A DNA stretch of 64,000 nt from Microbacterium nanhaiense (GCF_014646015.1 NZ_BMMQ01000001.1:434001-498000), one strand, 5' to 3'. Positions 1 through 9,415 are shown, counted from the stretch's first letter. Notes: generated by a model not told the origin, from the letters alone. Made by a program: numbers and translations.

Positions 1-68
1 TCGATTCTTCGCCAACACGTATCGTTAATCCAGCAACCGCTTATGAAGGAAATCATTAAGGAAATTTG

Positions 69-1001
69 ATGCTCAGCCTGCCCCGCCTCCGGGTCCTCAG
101 CGAGCTGTCCCGCCGCGGCACGATCGCGGCCACGGCTCGCGCGCTGTCGTACACACCGTCCGCCGTATCGCAGCAGCTGGCTCTCCTCGAGCGCGAGGCG
201 GGCGTTCCCCTGCTCGAGCGGGTCGGGCGCGGGGTCCGGCTGACCGACGCCGCCGCGGTCCTCGTCGAACACACCACGGCGGTCATGGCGAGGCTCGACC
301 TCGCGGAGTCTGAGCTGGCGGCCTCGCAGCGAGAGCTTCGCGGGCGCATGCGGGTGGCGTCGTTCCAATCGGTCGTGCTGAGCCTCGTGCCCGGGGCGCT
401 CGACCGCATGGCCGATGAGCACCCGCGGATGCGGGTCGATATCGTGCAGCGCGAGCACGGCCAGGCCTTCGAGGGGCTTCTGTCGCACGAGTTCGACCTC
501 ATCCTGGGGGAGGAGTACCCGGGGCAACCCGATCGCCTGCGCGACGGCATCGACCGCTCCGATCTGCTCGCCGACCCCCTTCGCCTCGCCCTGCCGCTTT
601 CGGGGCAGTTCGCGGGCAGGCCGCGCCGGCTCACCGAGCTCGCCGAGGCGTCCTGGGTGCTCGATCCGGACGACACACCCACGGGGCGATGGGGGCGAGA
701 GGTGTGTCGTCAGGCGGGCTTCGAACCGCACGTGAGGTTCGAGAGCCCGGATCCGCTGCTGCACGCCGAGCTCGTACGCACCGGCCACGCGGTCGCGTTC
801 CTGCCGGAGCTCATCTCGTCCCCGCACCTGGCGGGCCTGACCTTGGCCGCGCTGCCGGGCGAGCCGCATCGGGTGCTGTATACCGCGACGCGCGCGGGCC
901 GCGCCGCCCACCCCGCCGTCCGCGCCTTCCGTGATGCGCTCGCACGCGCACTCGAGGAACGCCGGCCCGGCGATCCCGCGTGGGGCGTGCGGGTCAGCTG
1001 A
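69..1001 (+). CDS. LysR-family transcriptional regulator
   Basis: A DNA-binding transcription regulator of about 310 residues, the usual LysR length. Residues about 3-60 form the winged helix-turn-helix (ATARALSYTPSAVSQQLALL), and residues about 88-295 are the periplasmic-binding-like effector domain. The start is set at ATG 69, which has an AAGGAAA ribosome site 5 nt upstream; a TTG directly before it (66) is less likely. The 65 bases before it are AT-rich for this genome and carry a partly symmetric CTTATGA / TCATTAAG pair, a plausible autoregulatory site. Its target, probably divergent, lies outside the window. It converges on the next gene with an 8-bp overlap. The effector is unknown. 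Confidence 0.9.
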   Translation: MLSLPRLRVLSELSRRGTIAATARALSYTPSAVSQQLALLEREAGVPLLERVGRGVRLTDAAAVLVEHTTAVMARLDLAESELAASQRELRGRMRVASFQSVVLSLVPGALDRMADEHPRMRVDIVQREHGQAFEGLLSHEFDLILGEEYPGQPDRLRDGIDRSDLLADPLRLALPLSGQFAGRPRRLTELAEASWVLDPDDTPTGRWGREVCRQAGFEPHVRFESPDPLLHAELVRTGHAVAFLPELISSPHLAGLTLAALPGEPHRVLYTATRAGRAAHPAVRAFRDALARALEERRPGDPAWGVRVS

Positions 1002-1923
1002 GGAGATCCTCAAGCGCCGCGCGCAGGGTCGGGAAGCGGAACTCGAAGCCCGCCTCCGCGAGCACCGTGCTCGTCGTGTGCCGGCCGGTGATGGCGAGTT
1101 CGGGATCCGTGCGCAGCGCGAACGCCGCGATCCGCATAAGAAATGCCGGCGTCGGCAGACCGAACGGCACGCGCGCGGCGCGCCGCAGCTCCCGCATCAG
1201 CTCGGCGTTGCGAACGGGGTTCGGCGCTGCGGCGATGACCGGGCCGTCGGGGATGACGATCCCCGGCTCGAGCCCGAGGCTCGCGCGAGCGATGCGCACC
1301 CAATCGTCGATGTGGATCCAACTGAACCACTGGCGGCCGCCCGCGATGGGACCGCCGAAGCCGAGCCGCGCCGGGAGGAGAAGGCGGTCGAGCGCGGGGG
1401 TGTGCGCATCGAGCGCGATCGACGTGCGGATCGTCACCCGCCGTGCGGCGTTCGCGCCTCGGGCGGCCGCCTCCCAGGGCAGTACCACTCCGGTCATCTG
1501 GGGCAGGCCGTCGGTCGGATCCGGCGTCTGCTCCGTGATGCGAAGATCGCCCGTGTCGTCGAACAGGCCGGAAGTGGACCCCTGCAGCCAGCGGTCGACG
1601 GGGCGCGACAGCCGCTGAGAGGCGGCGACGAGAGCCTCCGTGGCGCGGACGCGCGAGTCGCGCAGCTCCCGGATGTTTGCCTCCGTGGGGCGGCAGTCGA
1701 CGAGCTTTCCCGCGAGGTTCACAACGGCGACCGGGCCGTCCGACTCGAGCACGTGCGCCCACGGGGCGGCGTTCGCGGGATCCCACCCGACCTCGGCCAT
1801 TCCCGGCCGCGGACGCCGGCCCGGCGTGCGGGTGAGCACGACGACCTCGTGTCCGTCCGCGACGAGTGAGGCACCGAGCGAGGTGCCGAGGGTGCCCGCG
1901 CCGCCGGCGATGACGATCTTCAT
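994..1923 (-). CDS. TIGR01777 / SDR39U1-type NAD(P)-dependent epimerase-like protein
   Basis: An extended short-chain dehydrogenase/reductase-like protein of 309 residues. The N-terminal GGAGTLG motif (residues about 7-13) is the Rossmann dinucleotide-binding loop, and the protein carries family-typical segments around LAGKLVDCR and WIHIDD, as in YfcH/SDR39U1. The physiological substrate of this family is not established. Transcription appears leaderless: TAGCCT (minus strand) lies 7 nt before ATG 1923 and there is no Shine-Dalgarno sequence. The 3' end overlaps the convergent LysR gene by 8 bp. Confidence 0.9.
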   Translation of the reverse strand: MKIVIAGGAGTLGTSLGASLVADGHEVVVLTRTPGRRPRPGMAEVGWDPANAAPWAHVLESDGPVAVVNLAGKLVDCRPTEANIRELRDSRVRATEALVAASQRLSRPVDRWLQGSTSGLFDDTGDLRITEQTPDPTDGLPQMTGVVLPWEAAARGANAARRVTIRTSIALDAHTPALDRLLLPARLGFGGPIAGGRQWFSWIHIDDWVRIARASLGLEPGIVIPDGPVIAAAPNPVRNAELMRELRRAARVPFGLPTPAFLMRIAAFALRTDPELAITGRHTTSTVLAEAGFEFRFPTLRAALEDLLS

Positions 1924-1930
1924 ACCAGCG

Positions 1931-1936
1931 AGGCTA
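1931..1936 (-). promoter_or_regulatory. Leaderless -10 box of the SDR39U1-type gene
   Basis: TAGCCT on the minus strand ends 7 nt before ATG 1923. This spacing puts the transcription start at or next to the start codon. Confidence 0.6.
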
Positions 1937-1946
1937 CTCGCTCCCG

Positions 1947-4388
1947 CTACAGGGCCCGCCCGATCGTGTCGACTTCCGCCTCGAGCAGCTGACCGGATCC
2001 GTCGCGCTTGGACAGGGTCATCGGCAGCTTCCGGACGGATCCCTTCGCGTCGAGCGCATACGCGGGATCCGGGCCGGCCCAGCCGAGCTGGAGTCGATCC
2101 TCGCCCTTCAGGAACGCGTGGGCGCGCACGCCGCCCGTCGCGCGGCCCTTCGACGGGTACTCGCCGAAGTCGCTGATCTTCGCGCGGCCGGGGTCCGTGC
2201 CGGGCAGCGCGGACGACGACGTCGAGATGGTCACCACGACGTTTCCGTCCCCCGCGACCGACCCGAAGAAAATCGCGGCCGCTCCCGCGGAGAGCTTGAT
2301 GCCCGCCATGCCACCGGCCGACGCGCCCTGCGGGCGCACGGAGGAAGCGGCGAAGCGGAGGAGCTTCGCGTCGTCGGTGAGGAAGACGAGATCTGACTCG
2401 TCGTCCGCGGGCGCGGCCCCCACCACGCGGTCCTTCGGCTTGAGGGCGACGACCTCGAGCTCGGCCCGGGCGGGCAGGGCGGAGGGGACGATCCGCTTGA
2501 CCACGCCCTGGGCGGTGCCCAAGGCGAGCGGGGTGTCCGAATCGAGCTCGACGAGCCCGATCACCTGCTCGCTGCGGTCGGTGAGGCCGATGTAGTCGCG
2601 CAGTCGCGCACCGGCGCTGAGCGAGATGGACGACAGGGGCACGCTCGGGAGATCGACGGGGGAGAAGCGCACGAGGCGGCCGTGCGTGGTCACCGCACCG
2701 AGTTCCCCGCGCACCGTGCCGCGAGCGGTCGAGCGAACCGCGTCATGCTTGCCCCGGCGGGCGGGCGCGACGATCTCCTCGCCGCCCGGCGTGTCGATCC
2801 GGATCGCGCGGCCCGTCGTCGACAGCGCGACGAGAGTCGGGGAGTCCGCGATCTGGAGGTCGGCCTCGGCCTGCTTCGCCGAGCGCTTCTGGGCGGGCGC
2901 GGCGTTCATGAGGACGGTGCGGCGCGGCGTGCCGAGCTCGTCGGCGACGGCCTCGAGCTCGTGCGCGACCTGGCGCCGGATGAGGGCGTCCGAGCCGAGC
3001 AGCTCCTCGAGCTGCGCGATCTCGGCCTTCAGCTCGTCGCGCTCGGTCTCGAGTTCGATCCGCGAGAACTTCGTCAGCCGGCGCAGGCGCAACTCGAGAA
3101 TGTACTCGGCCTGCGTCTCGTCGAGGTCGAACACCTGGCACAGGCGGCTCCGCGCCTCCTCGCTCGTCTCGGACGAGCGGATGACCTGGATGACCTCGTC
3201 GATGTCGAGGATCGCGATCAGGAGGCCCTCGACGAGGTGCAGGCGCTCCTGTCGGCGCGCCAGCCGATAGCGGGTGCGCCGCGTGACGACCTCGATGCGG
3301 TGGTTGACGTACACCACGAGCATGTCGCGCAGGCCGAGCGTCGACGGCTGCCCGTCGACAAGGGCGACGTTATTGAAACCGAAGGAGTCCTCCAGCGGCG
3401 TCAGCCGGTACAGGCGCTCGAGCACCGCGGCGGCGTCGAAGCCCGTCTTCACGCCGATGACCAGACGCAACCCGTTCTTGCGGTCGGACAGGTCGTTGAC
3501 GTCGCTCACGCCCTGCAGCTTCTTCGACTGCACGGCGTCTTTGAGCTTCTCGATGACGCGCTCGGGGCCGACCATATAGGGCAGCTCCGTGACGACGATG
3601 CCGGTGCGGCGCGGTCCGATTTGTTCGATCGATGCCTTGGCGCGCACCTTCACGGATCCGCGACCGGTCTCGTAGGCGTCGCGCACGCCGTCGAGGCCCA
3701 TGATGATCCCGCCCGAGGGGAAGTCGGGGCCGGGAACGAAGCGCATCAGCTCGGCCGTCGTGGCATCCGGGTTCTCGAGCAGGTGGGTCGCGGCGTTCAC
3801 GACCTCGATCAGGTTGTGGGGGGCCATGTTCGTCGCCATGCCGACCGCGATGCCGGTCGCCCCGTTGACGAGGAGGTTCGGGTAGGCCGCGGGCAGGACC
3901 TCTGGCTGCTGGTACTGGCCGTCGTAGTTCGGGACGAAATCGACGACGTCCTCGCCGAGATCTTCCGTCATTCGCATCGCGGCGCGATCGAGACGCGCCT
4001 CGGTGTAGCGGGAGGCGGCGGGGCCGTCGTCGAGAGAGCCGAAGTTCCCGTGCCCATCGACCAACGGCAGCCGCATCGCGAAGTCCTGCGCGAGCCGGAC
4101 GAGGGCATCGTAGATCGCGCTATCGCCGTGCGGGTGCAGCTTGCCCATGACGTCGCCGACGACGCGCGCGCTCTTGACGTGACCCCGCTCGGGGCGCAGC
4201 CCCATCTCGGCCATCTGGAACAGGATGCGTCGCTGCACGGGCTTGAGCCCGTCGCGCGCGTCGGGGAGCGCGCGCGAGTAGATCACGGAGTAGGCGTATT
4301 CGAGGTACGAACCCTGCATCTCGCTCTCGAGCGCGATCTCCTCGATGCGCTCCTCCACGGGCGGGGCCGGTTCCTTCTGACGCGCCAT
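1947..4388 (-). CDS. parC: DNA topoisomerase IV subunit A (type IIA topoisomerase)
   Basis: The DNA-cleaving subunit of a type IIA topoisomerase, used to decatenate replicated chromosomes with ParE. It has 813 residues. The catalytic tyrosine is Tyr128 in [10 protein letters not shown], and the [11 protein letters not shown] quinolone-pocket segment sits at about 85-95. The C-terminal half has beta-pinwheel repeats. I see no GyrA box (QRRGGKG-like) in the C-terminal domain, which favours ParC over GyrA. The minus-strand start ATG 4388 is preceded by AGGAGAGAGG. parE is not in the window. Ser and Asp at the resistance-determining positions (residues 90 and 94) are the wild-type kind. Confidence 0.93.
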   Translation of the reverse strand: MARQKEPAPPVEERIEEIALESEMQGSYLEYAYSVIYSRALPDARDGLKPVQRRILFQMAEMGLRPERGHVKSARVVGDVMGKLHPHGDSAIYDALVRLAQDFAMRLPLVDGHGNFGSLDDGPAASRYTEARLDRAAMRMTEDLGEDVVDFVPNYDGQYQQPEVLPAAYPNLLVNGATGIAVGMATNMAPHNLIEVVNAATHLLENPDATTAELMRFVPGPDFPSGGIIMGLDGVRDAYETGRGSVKVRAKASIEQIGPRRTGIVVTELPYMVGPERVIEKLKDAVQSKKLQGVSDVNDLSDRKNGLRLVIGVKTGFDAAAVLERLYRLTPLEDSFGFNNVALVDGQPSTLGLRDMLVVYVNHRIEVVTRRTRYRLARRQERLHLVEGLLIAILDIDEVIQVIRSSETSEEARSRLCQVFDLDETQAEYILELRLRRLTKFSRIELETERDELKAEIAQLEELLGSDALIRRQVAHELEAVADELGTPRRTVLMNAAPAQKRSAKQAEADLQIADSPTLVALSTTGRAIRIDTPGGEEIVAPARRGKHDAVRSTARGTVRGELGAVTTHGRLVRFSPVDLPSVPLSSISLSAGARLRDYIGLTDRSEQVIGLVELDSDTPLALGTAQGVVKRIVPSALPARAELEVVALKPKDRVVGAAPADDESDLVFLTDDAKLLRFAASSVRPQGASAGGMAGIKLSAGAAAIFFGSVAGDGNVVVTISTSSSALPGTDPGRAKISDFGEYPSKGRATGGVRAHAFLKGEDRLQLGWAGPDPAYALDAKGSVRKLPMTLSKRDGSGQLLEAEVDTIGRAL

Positions 4389-4453
4389 CTGTGCCTCTCT
4401 CCTGAAACGACGAATTCCGGGCCCTCAACGCCACGTGTGCGAGACTGGCCCGG

Positions 4454-5584
4454 ATGTCAAGAATTCTACCCGCGGGGCCCGACACGGCCCGGGATCTCGC
4501 CGGAGTGGCGCAGCAGATGCTCGCATCGCTGACGGGGGAGAGCGACTGGTTCTCGCCCGCCCGCTCGGCCATCGTCTTCCTCGTCGACGGGCTCGGCGCG
4601 ATCCAGCTGCGCGCGCACGCGTCGCATGCTCGCCACCTGGCGCAGGCGATGCCCAAGAAGCACACGGCGCGCACCGTAGCGCCCTCGACGACCGCCGCCG
4701 CGCTGACCTCGCTGCTCACCGGTGCCGCGCCCGGGGAGCACGGGATCCTCGGCTACAGCACGCTCGACCCCGCGCGGCGCATCGTGACCAATCAGCTGAG
4801 CGGTTACGAGAACCAGGGGCTGGATCCGGAGACCTGGCAGCTCGCCGAGACGATTTTCGAGCGGGCGTCGGCGCGAGGGATCCGCCCCTTCTCGGTCGGG
4901 CACTCCGAGTACCGGGCGACGGGATTCACGCGGGCCGTGCAGCGCGGAAGCGAGTTTGTCGCGGAGAACGATCTCGAGGCCCGCGTGCGCGTCGCCTGTG
5001 CGCTCGCGGCGCAGACGGCGGGGGCGCTCGTGTATTGCTACATTCCGGAGCTGGACAAGGCCGGGCACAGGTCCGGGGTGGACTCGGACCGCTGGCGCGC
5101 GACCCTCGAGAGGATCGACAGCGCGCTGCGTCCCGCGCTCGCGCTCCCGGCCGGCGTGGGCGCGATCGTCACCGCCGATCACGGGATGGTCGACGTCCCT
5201 CCCACGCGACACATCCTGCTCGGTGAGGGGGACCCGCGCCTCGACGACGTGCGGCTGATCGGCGGCGAGCCGCGGTTCCTGCACCTTTACCTCGACGAGA
5301 GCTCCGACGCCGATCGCGTCGCGCAGGTGTGGCGAGAGGCGAACGGAAAAGTCGCGGACGTGTCCACGCGCGAGGAGGCGATCGCCGACGGCCTCTTCGG
5401 ACCGTTCATCGCCGACGAGGCGCGAGACCGCATCGGCGACGTGCTCGTCGCCGCGCGCGGCCTCTGGGCGTTCTACGACGACCGCCTCGCCGACAAGCGC
5501 GCGCAGACGATGATCGGACAGCACGGAGCCCTCACGCCGGAGGAGACGACGGTGCCGCTGATCCGGCTCGGTGCCTACGGCTGA
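4454..5584 (+). CDS. Alkaline-phosphatase-superfamily phosphodiesterase / nucleotide pyrophosphatase
   Basis: A metal-dependent hydrolase of 376 residues of the type I phosphodiesterase/nucleotide pyrophosphatase group. The metal-binding and catalytic segments are visible: VFLVDGLG (first metal aspartate), APSTTAAALTSLLTG (nucleophilic Thr region), LDKAGHRSG and TADHGMVDV (Asp-His metal ligands). No signal peptide is evident, so it is likely cytoplasmic. It is divergent from parC across a 65-bp gap and overlaps the end of sepH by 10 bp on the opposite strand. The substrate is unknown. Placement beside parC and sepH is common in Microbacteriaceae but does not reveal its role. Confidence 0.88.
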   Translation: MSRILPAGPDTARDLAGVAQQMLASLTGESDWFSPARSAIVFLVDGLGAIQLRAHASHARHLAQAMPKKHTARTVAPSTTAAALTSLLTGAAPGEHGILGYSTLDPARRIVTNQLSGYENQGLDPETWQLAETIFERASARGIRPFSVGHSEYRATGFTRAVQRGSEFVAENDLEARVRVACALAAQTAGALVYCYIPELDKAGHRSGVDSDRWRATLERIDSALRPALALPAGVGAIVTADHGMVDVPPTRHILLGEGDPRLDDVRLIGGEPRFLHLYLDESSDADRVAQVWREANGKVADVSTREEAIADGLFGPFIADEARDRIGDVLVAARGLWAFYDDRLADKRAQTMIGQHGALTPEETTVPLIRLGAYG

Positions 5585-6534
5585 TCGTCGCCGCGCGCGC
5601 CGAAGACGATCTCGTCCCAGGACGGCATCGACGGGCGGCGGCGGCGCTTCGCGCTGTCTCCGCTGTTCGACGACGCGTCGGCCTCCGGCTGCTCATCGCT
5701 CTCGGACGGGGCCTTCGCGCCCTCCTCGGAGGAGTTCAGGAGCGCGACGGGGCGAGCGGATGGCTCCTCGGTGCGCTCGTCCGAGGCGGCGGGCTCGCGC
5801 TGCCCGCGCTTTCGCCGGAGCGCCTCGAGGAGGTCGGCCGTGTCGGACACCCGCTCCGGCTCGGGCTCGGGCTGGGGCGCGTCCTCGTGGAACGACTGCT
5901 CGTCGAAGGTCGACACGTCCTTCTGATCCTCGACGGCGTCCAGCGCCCGGAGGCGGGGGATCAGCCCGTCCTGAACCTTGCCCTGACGGGACAGCTGCGT
6001 GGCGTCGTCGTTGGCGGGGGCCAGCGCGCTGCGGCGCGGATCGTAGGTCCAGCGCGCGTCTCGCTCAATGCCGCCGGCCTCGAAGGTGAGCTTGATGACC
6101 CACCCCTCCTCGGCCTTCCAGCTGGTCCATCGCTCGGACATCGCGGAGAGGTCCGCGAGCTTCTCGCGGATGACGGTGCCGAAGGTCGGATTCTCTTCCA
6201 ACCCCACCTGCACGCTGCGCAGCACCGGCATCGCGAGCGCCCGATCCACGATGTGCTCCCGCTCGGCGAGAACCGGTCCCTCGAACGGGCGCACGCGCTC
6301 CACGTCGCACTCGAGGAGTTCGGCGACTTCCTCGGCGGAGAGCCCGGCGCGGATGTGCGCCTGGATGTCGCGAGGGTTCGGCCCCTTCGCGGGCGGCTTC
6401 GGCTCGGTGATGGCGCGCGTTCTGCGGACCTCGCCGCGGAGCATGTCATCGATCTCGAGGGTGAAGCGCTGTCCGTGCTCATTGGCGAGGACGAGCGTCG
6501 TGCCCTCCGTACCCACGATGGTCAGCTGTTCCAT
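5575..6534 (-). CDS. sepH: SepH, actinobacterial cell-division regulator (DUF3071)
   Basis: SepH proteins bind FtsZ and stimulate its assembly during actinobacterial cell division. The protein has 319 residues. The N-terminal DUF3071 domain (about 1-165) starts MEQLTIVGTEGTTLVL and contains an HTH-like stretch, PRDIQAHIRAGLSAEEVAEL. The remainder is acidic, low-complexity and probably disordered. The start at ATG 6534 is chosen because GAGGAGAGGAGC precedes it and because the family begins at this point; an in-frame start 42 bases upstream is rejected. About 280 bases of mostly featureless DNA separate it from the divergent DUF4193 gene. Confidence 0.93.
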   Translation of the reverse strand: MEQLTIVGTEGTTLVLANEHGQRFTLEIDDMLRGEVRRTRAITEPKPPAKGPNPRDIQAHIRAGLSAEEVAELLECDVERVRPFEGPVLAEREHIVDRALAMPVLRSVQVGLEENPTFGTVIREKLADLSAMSERWTSWKAEEGWVIKLTFEAGGIERDARWTYDPRRSALAPANDDATQLSRQGKVQDGLIPRLRALDAVEDQKDVSTFDEQSFHEDAPQPEPEPERVSDTADLLEALRRKRGQREPAASDERTEEPSARPVALLNSSEEGAKAPSESDEQPEADASSNSGDSAKRRRRPSMPSWDEIVFGARGDDQP

Positions 6535-6816
6535 CCTGCTCCTCTCCTCGCGTCGCGCGAGCGACCGCACCGACACATGGTGTCACGTCCGGGCCGTAAA
6601 TGGCCGGAATAACTATGGCGTGCCGCGGGTTTGTCTCGCCGCAGGCATCACCGCACCTGCCGCTCCCAGGGAACGCATTTGCGAATTCAGCTTGCGTCAT
6701 GCAAACTATCGCCGCCACGCACGCACTCGTTCGGTATGAGAGATACCTGTCGAACCCCGATCGCTCCCGGTCGCGTGGGCCCCGAACCACCCCCATGAAA
6801 GAAGTGACGCCCAGTA
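6535..6816. other. Divergent intergenic region, sepH / DUF4193
   Basis: The 282 bases hold the promoters of two divergent genes. It is the most AT-rich segment of its neighbourhood, around 6670-6760. I see no convincing paired -35/-10 element, repeat or RNA structure. Confidence 0.5.
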
Positions 6817-7107
6817 ATGGCAACTGATTACGACGCACCGCGCAACAAGAACGAGGACGAGGGCAACGAGTCGATCGAGGCCCTCAAGGCCGCGCGCTCG
6901 AACCAGAGCAGCGCGGTCGAGTCGGAGGACTCGGACAACCCCAGCTTCGTCCTCGGCGGTACCGACCTGTCGAACGTCGAGCTCGACGTCGTGGTGCTCC
7001 CCCCGCAGCAGGACGAGTTCACCTGCATGGAGTGCTTCCTTGTGAAGCACCGCTCGCAGATCGATCACGTCGGCGACTCGGGCCCGATCTGCAAGGACTG
7101 CGCCTAA
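6817..7107 (+). CDS. DUF4193 zinc-ribbon protein
   Basis: A 96-residue conserved actinobacterial protein of unknown function. The N-terminal half is acidic and low-complexity. The C-terminal half holds a Cys4 zinc-ribbon-like arrangement, TCMECFLVKH with CKDCA at the end, suggesting metal binding. A weak GAAAGAAG ribosome site lies upstream of ATG 6817. It is usually found, as here, near dut and DUF3093. It ends 3 bases into the stop of the convergent DUF3093 gene. Function should be read as unknown. Confidence 0.9.
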   Translation: MATDYDAPRNKNEDEGNESIEALKAARSNQSSAVESEDSDNPSFVLGGTDLSNVELDVVVLPPQQDEFTCMECFLVKHRSQIDHVGDSGPICKDCA

Positions 7108-7592
7108 GACGCGTGCTGCGCGCGCCGGATCGCCGCCGCCAGGCGATCCGGCGTACGCGACGACACCGTCCAGGTCGTGACGGGATCCGCGGGATCGATG
7201 TTCTCCACGAGCACGATGCCGTCGATACCGCCGCGAATGAGGTACCAGCCGCGCGGATCCAATCCCACGCCGCGCGCCTTGGCCGCGTCTTCGCCCGTAA
7301 GGATCTGCGGATCGCCGAGGTGGGCGACGTCGATATGGGCGCGTCCCGCGATGAGCTCGCCGTTCTCGACCCGCACCCGAGGAGCGGTGCCGAGGAGGAT
7401 CCAGATGAGGATCGCCGCCGCGAGCACGCCGAACACGAGTGCGGCCGCCTGATTGAAGCGCACGAACACGAGCGACACCATCGGGGCGATGATCGCGGCA
7501 CCGACGATGAACTTGAGGGACGGGGTCAGGCGTTCGCGGTAGGCGGACGTCTGCTGTCGGCCGGTTCCTGCTGAGGCATTCAAGACGTGCAT
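7104..7592 (-). CDS. DUF3093 membrane protein
   Basis: A 162-residue actinobacterial membrane protein of unknown function. After the YRERLTPSL family signature come two adjacent hydrophobic helices (residues about 26-66), followed by a soluble domain ending in GWYLIRGGIDGIVLVE and a DPADPVTTWTVSSR segment. The start is set at ATG 7592, immediately next to the -10 box of the divergent dut gene; a TTG three codons later is possible. The two genes are so close that one RNA polymerase site must exclude the other. Its 3' end overlaps DUF4193 by 4 bases. Confidence 0.85.
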   Translation of the reverse strand: MHVLNASAGTGRQQTSAYRERLTPSLKFIVGAAIIAPMVSLVFVRFNQAAALVFGVLAAAILIWILLGTAPRVRVENGELIAGRAHIDVAHLGDPQILTGEDAAKARGVGLDPRGWYLIRGGIDGIVLVENIDPADPVTTWTVSSRTPDRLAAAIRRAQHAS

Positions 7593-7598
7593 TACCCT
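7593..7598 (+). promoter_or_regulatory. Leaderless -10 box of dut
   Basis: TACCCT ends 6 nt before GTG 7605, which supports that GTG, rather than GTG 7587, as the dut start. Confidence 0.6.
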
Positions 7599-7604
7599 CG
7601 AGTC

Positions 7605-8051
7605 GTGAGTGATTCCGTGGACATCCCCATTGTCGCACCCTCGATTCCGGCGTATGCGCACCCCGGCGACGCCGGGGCCGACCTGATTTCGACGATCGAC
7701 CTCGTGCTCGAGCCGGGAGAGCGTCGGCTCGTGCCCACCGGCGTTCGCATCGCGCTGCCGGAGGGTTGCGCCGCGTTTGTCGTTCCCCGCAGCGGGCTCG
7801 CGGCGAAGCACGGCATCACCATCGTGAACGCGCCCGGCACGATCGATGCCGGTTATCGCGGCGAGATCAAGGTGGCGCTGCTGAACACGGACCGCGAGAA
7901 CCCCTATACGATCGCGGCGGGGGATCGCATCGCCCAGCTGATCGTCGCACCCGTGCTGCGCGCGAACTTCCTTCCCGTCGACGAACTCGACGATGGCATC
8001 CGCGGAGAGGGCGGCTTCGGTTCGTCCGGCTACGCCGCACCCGCTCATTGA
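7605..8051 (+). CDS. dut: Deoxyuridine 5'-triphosphate nucleotidohydrolase
   Basis: dUTPase hydrolyses dUTP to dUMP and pyrophosphate, keeping uracil out of DNA and supplying dUMP for thymidylate synthesis. It is a homotrimeric enzyme, 148 residues from GTG 7605. The five family motifs are present: HPGDAGADL (1), VPRSGLA (2), GTIDAGYRGEI (3), RIAQLIV (4) and the C-terminal RGEGGFGSSG arm (5). The start at GTG 7605 fits the usual N-terminus (MSDSVDIP) and a leaderless -10 box. It is followed 22 bases later by DUF3710 and probably co-transcribed with it. Confidence 0.95.
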   Translation: MSDSVDIPIVAPSIPAYAHPGDAGADLISTIDLVLEPGERRLVPTGVRIALPEGCAAFVVPRSGLAAKHGITIVNAPGTIDAGYRGEIKVALLNTDRENPYTIAAGDRIAQLIVAPVLRANFLPVDELDDGIRGEGGFGSSGYAAPAH

Positions 8052-8073
8052 TCTGAGAGACATAGGCGAACAG

Positions 8074-8655
8074 ATGACTGATTCCCAGGAAAACCCGGTT
8101 CAGACGGAGAAGTCGGCCCCCGCCGACCGCGCGGAGCGCGGACCCTTCGACGCGAGCGAGGCCAACCCCGTCCGCCCCTACATCGACATCGGCGGCATCA
8201 AGGTGCTTCCGCGCGAGGGCCTGAACCTGCGCCTCGAGGTCGAGGAGAAGACGCAGCGGATCGTCGCGGTCGGTCTCGACTACGCCGACTCCACCCTGCA
8301 GGTGCAGCCCTTCGCCGCGCCCCGTTCGACGGGACTGTGGCACGAGACGCGCGAGCAGATCCGCGCGCAGGTGGCGGGGCAGGGCGGCCGAGTGGAGGAG
8401 CGCGAGGGGCCGTTCGGACCCGAGCTTCTTGCCGAGGTGCGCGAGCCCGCGGGCACGCGCGTCGTGCGTTTCGTCGGCGTCGATGGGCCGCGATGGTTCC
8501 TGCGCGGCGTCATCGGCGGCGCGGGCGCCAGCTCGCCGGAGGCGGCGGAGCGGGTCGAGGACCTCTTCCGGTCGCTCGTGGTCGTGCGCGGCGCCTCGCC
8601 GATGCCCCCGCGCGATCTCATCCCGCTGACCATGCCCGTCACACCGGGGTCCTGA
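8074..8655 (+). CDS. DUF3710 protein
   Basis: A 193-residue conserved actinobacterial protein with no assigned function. The N-terminal 30 residues are charged and disordered. The core begins at PFDASEANPVRPYIDIGGIKV and ends near DLIPLTMP. No membrane segment or catalytic motif is recognisable. The start at ATG 8074 is 22 bases after the dut stop, with only a weak purine-rich upstream site. Its stop overlaps the next start as TGATG, so it is translationally coupled to the DUF3159 gene. The constant dut-DUF3710-DUF3159 order is the only functional hint. Confidence 0.88.
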   Translation: MTDSQENPVQTEKSAPADRAERGPFDASEANPVRPYIDIGGIKVLPREGLNLRLEVEEKTQRIVAVGLDYADSTLQVQPFAAPRSTGLWHETREQIRAQVAGQGGRVEEREGPFGPELLAEVREPAGTRVVRFVGVDGPRWFLRGVIGGAGASSPEAAERVEDLFRSLVVVRGASPMPPRDLIPLTMPVTPGS

Positions 8656-9377
8656 TGACCGAGCGCCCGGAGAACGACGCGCCCGAGGGCGCGAGCGCCT
8701 CGAGCGTGCTCGGACAGGCCTTCGGCGAGGCCGCGCGCCGCGCGGGACTCGACCCCGCCCAGTCCACCTCGACGGGCGCCGCGGTGTGGAAGGCGATCGG
8801 GGGAGTGCGCGGCATCGTCGAGTCGGTGCTGCCGCTCGTCGTGTTCCTCGTCAGCCTGACGATCTGGCCCGACAACAACGTCCTCGCGGTCGTCGCCTCG
8901 GTTGCGGCGGCGGCCGTCTTCACCGTCGTTCGCCTTCTTCAGCGCCAGGCGCCATCGGCCGCTCTCGGCGGGCTCGTGGCAGTGGGAGTGGCGGGAGCCC
9001 TCGTGCTGTTCACGGGGCGTGCGGAGGACAACTTCATCCCGGGCTTCATCACGAACGTCGTCTACGGATCCGCCTTCCTCGTGTCGGCGGTCGTGGGGTG
9101 GTCGATCATCGGTCTCGCCGTGGGCTTCCTCATGGACGACGGTGTCGCCTGGCGCAAGGACCGGCGCAAGAGCCGGGTGTTCTTCTGGCTCGCCATCATG
9201 TGGGCGGCACTGTTCTTCCTGCGGCTCGGCGTGCAGTTTCCGATGTGGCTCGCCGGCGGCGACGACGTCGTGCAGGCGCTCGGCACCGTCAAGCTCGTGA
9301 TGGGGATCCCCCTGTTCGCGCCGCTCGTAGCCGTCACCTGGCTCGCCTCTCGCGCCGTGTACAGCGATCGCCGATAG
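8655..9377 (+). CDS. DUF3159 membrane protein
   Basis: A 240-residue protein with a polar N-terminus of about 45 residues and then five or six hydrophobic helices (residues about 50-235). It contains the family's FIPGFITNVVYG segment. Function is unknown. It overlaps the DUF3710 stop by one base (TGATG). It is the last gene of the dut operon; no hairpin terminator is seen before the acnA promoter. Confidence 0.87.
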   Translation: MTERPENDAPEGASASSVLGQAFGEAARRAGLDPAQSTSTGAAVWKAIGGVRGIVESVLPLVVFLVSLTIWPDNNVLAVVASVAAAAVFTVVRLLQRQAPSAALGGLVAVGVAGALVLFTGRAEDNFIPGFITNVVYGSAFLVSAVVGWSIIGLAVGFLMDDGVAWRKDRRKSRVFFWLAIMWAALFFLRLGVQFPMWLAGGDDVVQALGTVKLVMGIPLFAPLVAVTWLASRAVYSDRR

Positions 9378-9391
9378 TCGACGCTGATAGT

Positions 9392-9415
9392 ATTTATCTT
9401 GACATCAAGATAAAT
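9392..9415. promoter_or_regulatory. Perfect 24-bp palindrome over the acnA promoter
   Basis: Two 11-bp arms (ATTTATCTTGA and its exact complement) flank a CA centre. A consensus -35 hexamer TTGACA (9399-9404) lies inside the palindrome, so a dimeric repressor bound here would block RNA polymerase. No matching regulator gene is adjacent. Confidence 0.75.
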
